Under the pieces are notes generated by a model. That model was not told where the DNA came from. It did not search any database and worked only from the letters and a program-made list of their open reading frames with translations. A program made the translations under genes and the position numbers. Shown here in pieces: positions 25,856 through 34,177 of a DNA stretch of 49,253 bases (position 1 is the stretch's first letter; every line of letters begins with the position of its first letter). The DNA comes from an uncultured Clostridia bacterium (GTDB taxonomy: Bacteria > Bacillota > DTU014). The stretch lies in the NCBI GenBank assembly GCA_900016865.1, contig FIZI01000023.1:1-49253 (forward strand), read 5' to 3'.

Positions 25856-25932
25856 CACGTACATCCTTTCGGGGCACTTCAGGTCCAACTGAGGTGTTCA
25901 TTGATAATGTACCCCGAAAGAGCGCGTGCCAA

Positions 25933-26949
25933 TCACTTGGCGCACTGCTGTCTGTATTCGCGATAGATCGCATCCAGCAAGTCGATGCTGCGCTTTCCTT
26001 CTTCCCCGGTGACTAGCGGGGCACGGTCGTTGATTACAGAGTCAAGGAAGTCCTCAATCAACCTCGGATGACTGCTGCCGTAATAAGACTTGGCAGCCGT
26101 CACAAGGTCACTGTCCTCTTCTTCAAGGCTGTAAGTGTCTCCGGTAATCGTCTTAAAGTAAGTCAGCTTGTCCCCTTCGATCACTGCCGAGCCATTGGTT
26201 CCAGTGACTTCAATCCTCACATCAAACCCTGGATATGAGCACGTAGAAGCAAAGAAGTTCCCTATCGCACCCGATGAGAACTTCATTGATATAGAGGCAA
26301 CGTCTTCTACTTCGATAGAAGAATGCCCGAGCCTGTCCAGGGTTGCCGAGAAACTGCGAACATCGCCGGCGAAGTACAGAAGCAGGTCCAGAGTATGGAT
26401 CGCCTGGTTGATAAGCACCCCGCCGCCTTCTGTCTCCCACCGCCCGCGCCAAGGGCTCTCGGTGTAGTACTCTTCAGGCCTATACCAACTGACGTTGCCG
26501 GTAACACTGATCAGATCCCCCAAGACTCCTCGTTCAATGGCGCGCTTGACAGCCGACGTCGCAGGGTTAAACCTGTTTTGGAAGCATACTGCAAGACGAA
26601 CGCCTGCTTCTTTGCAGGCAGTAACAGCCATTGAAGCAGTTGCCGAGTCAGTTGCCAGCGGTTTTTCGACCAATACGTGTTTTCCATGCCTAGCTGCATC
26701 TACAACCATAGGAGAGTGCAAGTAGTGCGGGGTGCATATGAACACCGCATCTATGTCGCTTCGCTCGAGCACCTTTGTGTAATCATCATACCAGCTTTCT
26801 GCCTTGTACTTCTCTGCCAGGGTGCGAGCTCTCTCCGGCACTATGTCCACTGTAGCAACCAACTGCGCTCGCTCTGATCGGCTAAGAGCCTCTGCATGCA
26901 CCGGGCCAATAACCCCGCAGCCAACTACCGCACACCTTACCTTTTTCAC
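25933..26949 (-). CDS. Gfo/Idh/MocA-family oxidoreductase
   Basis: A 338-residue NAD(P)-dependent oxidoreductase, typically acting on sugars or inositol-like compounds. The Rossmann motif is GCGVIG (10-15) and the conserved EKPLA is at 95-99. The following C-terminal domain has the usual GGGVLINQAIHTLDLL segment, in which the His is a catalytic candidate. The GTG start has AGGAGG upstream. It lies 57 bp after nadC on the same strand and may be read from the nad operon, but a link to NAD metabolism is not evident. Substrate unknown. Confidence 0.85.
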   Translation of the reverse strand: MKKVRCAVVGCGVIGPVHAEALSRSERAQLVATVDIVPERARTLAEKYKAESWYDDYTKVLERSDIDAVFICTPHYLHSPMVVDAARHGKHVLVEKPLATDSATASMAVTACKEAGVRLAVCFQNRFNPATSAVKRAIERGVLGDLISVTGNVSWYRPEEYYTESPWRGRWETEGGGVLINQAIHTLDLLLYFAGDVRSFSATLDRLGHSSIEVEDVASISMKFSSGAIGNFFASTCSYPGFDVRIEVTGTNGSAVIEGDKLTYFKTITGDTYSLEEEDSDLVTAAKSYYGSSHPRLIEDFLDSVINDRAPLVTGEEGKRSIDLLDAIYREYRQQCAK

Positions 26950-27006
26950 TGGCAGTCACCTCCTGGAACCCAGAACTAGCGATATCTAGTTGCCGTGCAG
27001 CAGTGT

Positions 27007-27879
27007 TCACTTGGAGTTGGCGTCTTCGATCAACAGATCTAGGCTCAGGTCCAGGGAGGAGTATGAGTGCGTTAGAGCACCCATAGATATGACATCAACG
27101 CCTGTGGCTGCAACCGCCTCGATCGTGTCACAGGTCATGCCACCAGACGCCTCAACAAGGGCCCGCCCATCAATCAGCTTCACCATCTCGGCAATCTCAG
27201 ACACACTCATGTTGTCCAGCATAATCACATCCGCGCCTGCTTCAAGAGCCTGCTCGACCTCGCTTTGGGTCTCCGCCTCCACCTCAATGCGCAGCGAGTG
27301 AGGCAATCTCTTTCGCGCTCTGCGCACCGCTTCGACCAGACTGCCGGCTACTGCGATGTGGTTGTCCTTGATGAGCACTCCATCAAACAACCCAAAGCGA
27401 TGGTTGCGCCCGCCGCCACATCGAACCGCGTATTTTTCGAGCACTCGAAGTCCCGGCGTCGTCTTGCGGGTGTCGACTATTACTACATCGTAGTCTCGAA
27501 CCCTTTCCACAGCTCTCGCAGTTAGCGTCGCGATTCCGCTCATTCGCTGAAGGAAATTTAGGCTTACTCGCTCTGCTTTGAGAATCGAGCGCGCAGGCCC
27601 GATAACTCGAGCAAATACGTCTCCCTTCTTGACGGAGTCTCCGTCGCATACGAGTGCCTCAAAGACAACTGTATCGTCGATCTTCTTGAAGACTCTCTGT
27701 GCGACCGGAAGCCCACAGATGATTCCGGGCTGCTTGCAACGGAACTCACCGACAGCTCTAGTATCGCGGTCAACTATTGCCTCAGTCGTTAGGTCTCCAA
27801 ATCCCACGTCCTCTAGCAAAGCGTATTCGACCACTCTGTCAAGAACCATTGGCTCTATGTCAATTATCAGATCTTTCAC
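27007..27879 (-). CDS. nadC: Nicotinate-nucleotide pyrophosphorylase (quinolinate phosphoribosyltransferase)
   Basis: A 290-residue NadC. It converts quinolinate and PRPP to nicotinate mononucleotide with release of CO2. Signature segments are DTRKTTPGLR (136-145), RCGGGRNHR (153-161) and LIKDNHI (169-175), containing the Arg/Lys/His residues that bind the quinolinate carboxylates. Length is typical. The GTG start overlaps the nadB stop by 4 bp (GTGA). It completes the three-gene de novo NAD set. Confidence 0.96.
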   Translation of the reverse strand: MKDLIIDIEPMVLDRVVEYALLEDVGFGDLTTEAIVDRDTRAVGEFRCKQPGIICGLPVAQRVFKKIDDTVVFEALVCDGDSVKKGDVFARVIGPARSILKAERVSLNFLQRMSGIATLTARAVERVRDYDVVIVDTRKTTPGLRVLEKYAVRCGGGRNHRFGLFDGVLIKDNHIAVAGSLVEAVRRARKRLPHSLRIEVEAETQSEVEQALEAGADVIMLDNMSVSEIAEMVKLIDGRALVEASGGMTCDTIEAVAATGVDVISMGALTHSYSSLDLSLDLLIEDANSK

Positions 27880-29576
27880 AAATCAGTCATCCTCCTCAAG
27901 ACGATTCGCTTCTGCCATTCGTCGCTGCTGCTTGGGTAGTCAGTCCTGTAGTGACTGCCGCGGCTTTCAGTTCGCTCGAGTGCGGCCCTAGCCATAAGCC
28001 ACGAAACAAGAAGCATGTCCCTTAGTTCCAGGTAGTCATGGAGACCACTCGAGCAGACAGGACTGTCCGACAGGCGGGCGCTTATTCGGTCGAGTTCGGC
28101 CAATGCAGTCTCCAATTGGCATTCTGACCGCGATAACCCAACGCAGTCCCACATCACCTGCCGCATTCGCTCAGTTAGGTCCGGCACTTTGGATGAGCTG
28201 CGCGCGTCAGTAGACCATTCCTTGGACCTTGGCTGCTGGATCTGCTCAAGGCTGGGGGGCAACTCCACCTCGAGCTCAACAGCAGATTTGAGGAGATCAA
28301 GGTCGCTTGACAGCGGGCGCCAAGGCTGTTCGTCAAGATAAGCCTGTACAGCCCTATACGCAAAAACGAGTGCATCCAGCAGGGAATTGCTCGCAAGCCT
28401 GTTGGCTCCATGCACCCCGGTGCACGCGACCTCTCCACATGCATAAAGGCCCGGTATGTCCGTGCGCCCCATCAGGTCGGTGGCGATTCCGCCCATCATG
28501 TAGTGTGCAGCAGGAGCTACGGGGATCAGATCTCGCGTCATATCAAGCCCATGTTCAAGAAGTGTGCGGTAGATGGTGGGGAATCGTTTGATCAGGCCTT
28601 CTCTGGACAGGCTGGTCAGATCGAGGAACACGCAATCGTCACCCAGCCGTGACATCTCGCTGACAATGGAGCGAGCTACCACGTCCCTCGGAGCGAGTTC
28701 TGCCATTTCGTGATACTGAGGCATGAACCTCTCGCCCCTGCTGTTGACAAGCTTCCCGCCCTCTCCTCTCACCGCCTCGGAGATCAAGAAGGAAGGCCTG
28801 AGCCCCGGCCTGTAAAAAGCGGTGGGATGGAACTGGAGGAACTCCATGTCAGCCACTCTAGCGCCCGCTCTGACGGCCATGGCAATTCCGTCGCCTGTAG
28901 CTGACGGTGGATTGGTGGTGTGCTTGTAGATCTGCCCGACTCCACCGGAAGCCAGCACTACTGCATCTGCGCGAAGCCGCAACACACTCCCGCTGGAGTA
29001 GTCAAATGCGACTGCACCTACACACTCTCTGCTGCCCGACAGGATCAAGTCAACTACACGGCATTGCTCTAGGACTGTAATCTGCGGGTTTTGTCTCACT
29101 AGACGTATAAGGGTCAATGCGATCTCTCGCCCGGTAGCATCGCCTCGAGCGTGCAAGACCCTGCGCATCCTATGAGCGCCTTCACGAGTCAAGGCAAGGG
29201 AATCTCCATCGCGATCAAAGTGAACTCCCAAACTCAAGAGGTCCAGTACCCTGTCAACGCCCTCGTTTACAGTCACTGTGACTGCGTCAAGCGCGCTCAT
29301 TCCGGCACCCGCAGCCAGGGTGTCTTCGATGTGCAGTTCTCTTGAGTCCATCCGGCTTATGGCAGCGGCTATGCCACCTTGGGCGTAGTATGTATTACTG
29401 AGGGTCAGGTCCCTCTTTGTCACAAGCAGCACCGAACCTTTGCGGGCAGCCTTCAGTGCTGCATAAAGACCGGCGACTCCGCTCCCGATCACCAAGAGGC
29501 CTGCGCGACGCTCCTCGATTGGTGTTCCCAGGCCTCTGAGAATCGAGCAGCCCTCTTGTCCTGCGCCGTCACCCAA
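27876..29576 (-). CDS. nadB: L-aspartate oxidase
   Basis: A 566-residue flavoprotein that oxidises L-aspartate to iminoaspartate for NadA. The FAD-binding GSGVAGL is at 31-37, followed by TYYAQGGIAAA, the RHTNNxS-like region and CTGVHGANRLASNSLLDALVF, as in the NadB/succinate dehydrogenase flavoprotein family. In anaerobes fumarate can replace oxygen as the acceptor. The TTG start overlaps nadA by 8 bp. Length is slightly above the family average because of about 20 residues ahead of the FAD motif. Confidence 0.94.
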   Translation of the reverse strand: MGDGAGQEGCSILRGLGTPIEERRAGLLVIGSGVAGLYAALKAARKGSVLLVTKRDLTLSNTYYAQGGIAAAISRMDSRELHIEDTLAAGAGMSALDAVTVTVNEGVDRVLDLLSLGVHFDRDGDSLALTREGAHRMRRVLHARGDATGREIALTLIRLVRQNPQITVLEQCRVVDLILSGSRECVGAVAFDYSSGSVLRLRADAVVLASGGVGQIYKHTTNPPSATGDGIAMAVRAGARVADMEFLQFHPTAFYRPGLRPSFLISEAVRGEGGKLVNSRGERFMPQYHEMAELAPRDVVARSIVSEMSRLGDDCVFLDLTSLSREGLIKRFPTIYRTLLEHGLDMTRDLIPVAPAAHYMMGGIATDLMGRTDIPGLYACGEVACTGVHGANRLASNSLLDALVFAYRAVQAYLDEQPWRPLSSDLDLLKSAVELEVELPPSLEQIQQPRSKEWSTDARSSSKVPDLTERMRQVMWDCVGLSRSECQLETALAELDRISARLSDSPVCSSGLHDYLELRDMLLVSWLMARAALERTESRGSHYRTDYPSSSDEWQKRIVLRRMTDL

Positions 29577-30483
29577 TCTCTATCATCCTCTCCAAAGCCC
29601 TCACTGCTCTCTGCCGAACATCTCCATCCACCGTGATCCTCGGCGTAAGCGAAGCCAGTGAATCCCTGACATGAGTGAGGGTGGTCCGCTTCATATTGGG
29701 ACATACCAACCTGGGTGATAGAAGATAGAACTGCTTATCCGGATTCGCCTTTTTGAGCTGGTGAAGCATACCCATCTCAGTCCCGATGATCAGTGTCTTG
29801 GCATCAGTCTGCTTGGCGAAGTCCAGCATCTGAGCAGTGCTTCCGACGAAGTCGGCCATCTCTGCAACCTCTGGCCTGACTTCCGGATGTACAACGACGA
29901 GAGCTTCCGGATGAGCAGCCCTTGCTTTGATCACATCATCGGTCTGCAGTCTGTGATGTGTAGGGCAGTATCCCGGCCAAGGGATGATCTCCTTGTCCAC
30001 TCTCGCGGCCACGTACGCAGCCAGGTTTTGGTCTGGGACAAAGATCACTCGTTTTTCCTCTAGGGACTGGACCACGCGCACAGCGTTTGCAGAGGTGCAG
30101 CATATGTCGCTCTCAGCCTTGACTGCAGCCGAGGTGTTGACATAGCTGACTACTGCCGCGTCAGGGTGCTTCTCGCGCATCGCCCTGACCGACTCGGCAT
30201 CTGCCATGTCTGCCAGAGGGCACCCGGCGTCAATAGCAGGCAACAGGACCGTCTTGTCTGGAGACAATATCGCCGCACTTTCTGCCATAAAATGGACTCC
30301 ACAGAACACAATCACGCTCTGTGGCACTTTGGCCGCGGCTCGTGCAAGTGCGAGCGAATCACCGACGATGTCGGCTATATCCTGTACCTCGGGATTCTGG
30401 TAATTATGTGCAATAATGATAGCATCGCGCTCTGCTTTCAGCCTGCGAATCTCTTCTACTAGATCATTGTGAATCTCACTCAT
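29569..30483 (-). CDS. nadA: Quinolinate synthase
   Basis: A 304-residue NadA. It condenses iminoaspartate with dihydroxyacetone phosphate to quinolinate, using a 4Fe-4S cluster. The three conserved cluster ligands are visible as Cys88 (DAGCPLADM), Cys173 (GYCPTHH) and Cys261 (LVCPNMK). Conserved active-site segments AHNYQ, VFCGVHFMAE and EMGML are also present. The ATG has AGGAGAGG closely upstream. It is the first gene of nadA-nadB-nadC. The oxygen-sensitive cluster fits an anaerobic host. Confidence 0.96.
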   Translation of the reverse strand: MSEIHNDLVEEIRRLKAERDAIIIAHNYQNPEVQDIADIVGDSLALARAAAKVPQSVIVFCGVHFMAESAAILSPDKTVLLPAIDAGCPLADMADAESVRAMREKHPDAAVVSYVNTSAAVKAESDICCTSANAVRVVQSLEEKRVIFVPDQNLAAYVAARVDKEIIPWPGYCPTHHRLQTDDVIKARAAHPEALVVVHPEVRPEVAEMADFVGSTAQMLDFAKQTDAKTLIIGTEMGMLHQLKKANPDKQFYLLSPRLVCPNMKRTTLTHVRDSLASLTPRITVDGDVRQRAVRALERMIEIG

Positions 30484-30564
30484 CTAAGCCTCTCCTAGCA
30501 CGCATAACCTAGATAGCTGACAGTCTCAAGCTAACCTCATTCTAAGCGCTCGGAAAGAACGTTG

Positions 30565-32418
30565 TCAACCGGCGGCTCCCTCCATAAACATCATTGCGTT
30601 CATAAACTCGTCCTGGAACGTCGGGTCATTGCCGAGTTCGATGTAGATGGCACTAGCAGCAAGCCTGTCCGCTCTGTCTAGCAGTTCTTCAGAGAGCAGT
30701 GCCATCTTGGCACCGGTTCCGGCAGCGTTGCCAAGTGGAACGATTCGCTCCTCGTCGATTCCGGGAAGCATCCCTATGCGAACAGCTGCAGTCTTGTTGA
30801 TGTAGTTGCCGAACGCGCCTGCCAGAAAGACAGTGTCGATTTCACTGCACGATATCCCTGCTCTCTTGCAGAGAATCGAAAACCCGGCTGCTATTGCGCC
30901 CTTGGCCAACTGCAACTGGCGAACGTCTGACTGAAACAGCGATATCTCGCGCTCTGAGTTGCTAAAGAGAACAAACCTGACGCCTCGTTCGTCCTCTTTG
31001 ACTCGGCTCGCCAAGGCTGGGTCAACTCTGCCAGCAAGCTCTAAAGGCGGACAAAGCCTTCCGGTAAAATCGATAATCCCAACCCTCAGAAGCTCTGCTA
31101 CGGCGTCGACTAGCCCCGACCCGCATATGCCCATCGGTTCGCCCCCGTTGATTACACGAAGGCTGAGGCCTTTAGGAGATATTGCCACCGCCTCTATTGC
31201 CCCTGCGGAACCCCTCATCCCATGAACGATTTGAGCGCCCTCGAATGCGGGGCCTGCTGCAGTCGAACAAGCGAACATCTCGCGATCATGTACCAACACC
31301 AGTTCGCCGTTGGTGCCGAGATCGAGCAGGAGCGATGTTCCGCTTCTGCCATCCAGGCCTGCAGCAATAGCCGCGGCTACAGTGTCAGAACCGATGAACC
31401 CTCCAATATTAGGAAGAACAGTTATCAAGCCGTCGGGATGTATGTTCAGACCCAGTTGACTCGCCCGATCATGATACGCCCTGCCCATAACCCCGACGTA
31501 CGGCATAGTAGCAAGGGAAGACGTGTCGAGCCCCAGCAGCATGTGAGTCATGCAGGTGTTGCCTGCTACCGTGCAGTGGTAGATCCTATTGGCGGCAACC
31601 CCGGCCTTTGAGGCCAGCTCATTGAGAATGTCGTTAAGTGCGGAGACTATCTCAGAACGCAAGGCCTCCCTCGACTCTACAGACTGCGAAGAGTAAGTAA
31701 TGCGGGAGATCAAATCCGCCCCATGGGCAACCTGAGGATTGGTGCGCGATGCGACTGCTACTTGGCTGCCTGAGCTCAAGTCGACGAGGTACCCCACTAC
31801 TGTAGTAGTGCCGATATCGAACGCGGCACCGTAGTGTTCGCCTGTAGTATCGCCGGGCTCGACTGCTATGACGCAGTCGCCAGTGTGTGCAACAGTTAAC
31901 TGCCAATCCGACTTGCTCAGCGTATCGGGAAGGCTCTGGAGAGTGCCCAGGCTGACGTTTGCCTTGCGCCTGTCTACAGACGGGCGAAGCTCTGCGAGCG
32001 AATCCAGGATGCGGTCGAGGTGATACCGCTGGTCATCCATCGCAGGTGCAGGCGGGCTGACCACGTCCTTCTTGACCAAAGGCTGCGAAACCACTTGCTG
32101 CTGCATGGGGGTCCCTTCTACAAGTATGTTGCCTGCTGCAGACCCAGCGGAACTGTACGCACTAACCACGCAGTCGCCTGTCGGCACAGCCTGACACGCG
32201 AGTCTGATGCCCTGGCCAATCTCACTGCTGCTCAGATGACGTTTCTCTGTGTCAGTCAAATCAGACAACTGGCCGCTGACGCGCACCTTGCACTTGCCGC
32301 AAGTACCCCTTCCATTGCATGGAAGATCAAGGCTGATGCCGACTTCCCGCATCATCTGTGCAAGTGTCTTGCCCTCGTATTCGATTTCGAATGTATTAGG
32401 ACCGATTCTAACAATCAT
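30565..32418 (-). CDS. Reductive activator of corrinoid proteins (RACo/RamA-like, 2Fe-2S + ASKHA)
   Basis: A 617-residue protein. The N-terminus (about 1-85) is a plant-type 2Fe-2S ferredoxin domain with Cys34, Cys40, Cys43 and Cys75. The large C-terminal part is an ASKHA-type ATPase (DUF4445 group), with DIGTTTVVGYLVDL, LLLDLGTNGELVL, MGICGSGLVDAVAELL and FLAGAFGNYI. Family knowledge: such proteins use ATP hydrolysis to drive reduction of inactive Co(II) corrinoid to Co(I). Its gene lies 86 bp after the corrinoid protein gene, its likely target. An intercistronic hairpin lies between them. The usual methyltransferase partner is not present nearby. Confidence 0.88.
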   Translation of the reverse strand: MIVRIGPNTFEIEYEGKTLAQMMREVGISLDLPCNGRGTCGKCKVRVSGQLSDLTDTEKRHLSSSEIGQGIRLACQAVPTGDCVVSAYSSAGSAAGNILVEGTPMQQQVVSQPLVKKDVVSPPAPAMDDQRYHLDRILDSLAELRPSVDRRKANVSLGTLQSLPDTLSKSDWQLTVAHTGDCVIAVEPGDTTGEHYGAAFDIGTTTVVGYLVDLSSGSQVAVASRTNPQVAHGADLISRITYSSQSVESREALRSEIVSALNDILNELASKAGVAANRIYHCTVAGNTCMTHMLLGLDTSSLATMPYVGVMGRAYHDRASQLGLNIHPDGLITVLPNIGGFIGSDTVAAAIAAGLDGRSGTSLLLDLGTNGELVLVHDREMFACSTAAGPAFEGAQIVHGMRGSAGAIEAVAISPKGLSLRVINGGEPMGICGSGLVDAVAELLRVGIIDFTGRLCPPLELAGRVDPALASRVKEDERGVRFVLFSNSEREISLFQSDVRQLQLAKGAIAAGFSILCKRAGISCSEIDTVFLAGAFGNYINKTAAVRIGMLPGIDEERIVPLGNAAGTGAKMALLSEELLDRADRLAASAIYIELGNDPTFQDEFMNAMMFMEGAAG

Positions 32419-32444
32419 GCTGCTTGATCTCCATAAATAAGGTA

Positions 32445-32467
32445 GAGACTTCCCTTGGGGAAGTCTC
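32445..32467. other. Perfect hairpin between corrinoid protein and activase genes
   Basis: GAGACTTCCC (32445-32454), a TTG loop and GGGAAGTCTC (32458-32467): a perfect 10-bp stem. On the minus strand no U-run follows (TACCTTATTTATGG), so full termination is unlikely. It may protect the upstream corrinoid message from 3' decay or cause partial termination, giving more carrier protein than activase. Confidence 0.65.
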
Positions 32468-32504
32468 GCAAGTAGCCGATCAAAAGCCCCAACCGTCAGG
32501 CTTG

Positions 32505-33143
32505 TTAAGCAATCCCGAGCAGATCCTTTGCCAGATCAACAGCTGAGCTGGCATCCGGGGCATAGCCGTCAGCACCGATCTCATCGGCGTACTTCTGAGT
32601 TACAGGTGCGCCACCAATCATTACCTTGACCTCGTCCCTGAGCCCGTCAGCCTCAAGGCGATCTAGGGTGTCCTTCATCGCAGGCATAGTGGTGGTCAAG
32701 AGAGCAGACAAACCTATCAGCTTGGCGTTTGTCTCTTTCGCGAGCGACGAGAACTTCTCCGGTGGAACGTCGACTCCAGCGTCGATCACCTCGAAACCTG
32801 CGCCTTCGAGCATCATAGCAACAAGGTTCTTGCCGATGTCGTGCAGGTCTCCCTTGACTGTTCCAATGACGACCTTGCCTATGGGTTCCACATTGGACTC
32901 CGCCAGCAGCGGCTTAACCACAGCCAAGCCGGTCTTCATAGCCCTAGCCGCGATCAATACCTCAGGCACATATACCTCGTTCTTCTTGAACCGCTCTCCG
33001 ATCACTGCCATGCCCGGTATCAGCCCCTGATTGAGGATGTCAACAGCCGATACCCCTTCTGCGACCGCACTTTCTGCGAGCTCTTTGACTTTCGCTGCGT
33101 TTCCGGCTATTAGTGCGTCCTGCATTTCCTTGAAGTCTGCCAT
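32505..33143 (-). CDS. Corrinoid (B12-binding) methyltransferase carrier protein
   Basis: A 212-residue protein like MtmC/MtbC/MttC or the MtaC carrier proteins. An N-terminal helical cap (about 1-85) is followed by a Rossmann-like B12 domain with DLHDIGKN (99-106), where His101 is the lower-axial cobalt ligand, and conserved GLSALLTTTMP and GGAPVT motifs. It carries a methyl group between a substrate-specific methyltransferase and a second methyltransferase or tetrahydrofolate. SD AGGAGGG precedes the ATG. The co-located activase and folD indicate a one-carbon pathway. The substrate is unknown because no methyltransferase gene lies here. Confidence 0.92.
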   Translation of the reverse strand: MADFKEMQDALIAGNAAKVKELAESAVAEGVSAVDILNQGLIPGMAVIGERFKKNEVYVPEVLIAARAMKTGLAVVKPLLAESNVEPIGKVVIGTVKGDLHDIGKNLVAMMLEGAGFEVIDAGVDVPPEKFSSLAKETNAKLIGLSALLTTTMPAMKDTLDRLEADGLRDEVKVMIGGAPVTQKYADEIGADGYAPDASSAVDLAKDLLGIA

Positions 33144-33214
33144 GAATCAGTTTCCCTCCTATATCAGTTGATCATTGCAGCGGGATCAATGCAGCCCAAT
33201 AGCTGCAATCAGTG

Positions 33215-34066
33215 TCAGTCTTGTCGCTGCATTAGGGCTGCTTGAACCGTATTGTGCATCAGCATCGCGATGGTCATCGGACCGACACCCCCAGGAACCG
33301 GTGTTATGTACCCTGCTACCTCGCGTGCTGTCTCAAACTCCACGTCGCCGACCAAGCGTCCTTCGACCCGGTTGATCCCGACATCAATGACCACTGCTCC
33401 TGGCTTGATCATGTCGCCCTTTATCAGTCCGGGCCTGCCTACAGCTACGACCAATATGTCTGCCTGCCTGCACTTGGCTGCAAGATCTACGGTCTTTGAG
33501 TGACAGACGGTCACGGTCCCGCTTTCTTGCAAGAGCAAGAGTGCTGTCGGCTTCCCGACTATGATGCTCCTGCCTACGACTACGCATTCCTTTCCCTGAA
33601 CCTCAACGCCGGTGCTCTTGATCAACCTCATGACTCCTGCAGGAGTGCATGGGACAAATCCAGGCTGCCCTGCTACGAGAGATCCTAGACTTACGGCATG
33701 AAACCCGTCTACGTCCTTTCTTGGGCTTATCTCGGCTATAACTGCCTGCTCGTCGATATGGCCTGGCAGAGGAAGCTGGACCAAGATGCCGTGGATGCTT
33801 GGATCTGAGTTGAGTTGCCTTACGAGGCCTAGTAGCTCGTCCTGAGTGGTAGAGGCCGGCAAGAGATGCTGCTCCGAGTAGATGCCCAGCTCTTCGCACA
33901 CCCGCTTCTTCATATTGACATAAACCGAAGATGCAGGGTCATCTCCAACCATCACAACAGCCAAACCAGGTACGAGCCCGCCAGCCTTGATCTCGCGCAC
34001 TTGCTTCGCAAGATCCGAACGTATCTGCGCAGCAATAGCTTTCCCATCGATCAGAACAGCGGACAT
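33215..34066 (-). CDS. folD: Bifunctional methylene-THF dehydrogenase / methenyl-THF cyclohydrolase
   Basis: A 283-residue FolD. It interconverts 5,10-methylene-, methenyl- and 10-formyl-tetrahydrofolate in the cytosol. Visible signatures are the catalytic-Lys region [18 protein letters not shown] (about 95-104), [11 protein letters not shown] and the NADP-binding [11 protein letters not shown]. The end has the typical [26 protein letters not shown] lies 6 nt before the ATG. It is the first gene of folD-corrinoid protein-activase, so THF one-carbon units are probably the source or sink of the corrinoid methyl group. A GGAGcAGC-GGA-GCTaCTCC hairpin (34087-34105) lies in the leader. Confidence 0.95.
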   Translation of the reverse strand: MSAVLIDGKAIAAQIRSDLAKQVREIKAGGLVPGLAVVMVGDDPASSVYVNMKKRVCEELGIYSEQHLLPASTTQDELLGLVRQLNSDPSIHGILVQLPLPGHIDEQAVIAEISPRKDVDGFHAVSLGSLVAGQPGFVPCTPAGVMRLIKSTGVEVQGKECVVVGRSIIVGKPTALLLLQESGTVTVCHSKTVDLAAKCRQADILVVAVGRPGLIKGDMIKPGAVVIDVGINRVEGRLVGDVEFETAREVAGYITPVPGGVGPMTIAMLMHNTVQAALMQRQD

Positions 34067-34177
34067 ATGGCACCTCCAAAGGCACTGGAGCAGCGGAGCT
34101 ACTCCTGCATTTCTATCTTACACTGAACGTCGAGCGCTTTCATCAAAATTTACTTGCGCTGATGGGTAGAAAATTGC

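Noticed and set aside
25856-25932. Possible sigma-G promoter for the germination operon
   Set aside because: CATTATC occurs near 25900, but no acceptable -35 lies 17-18 bp upstream.
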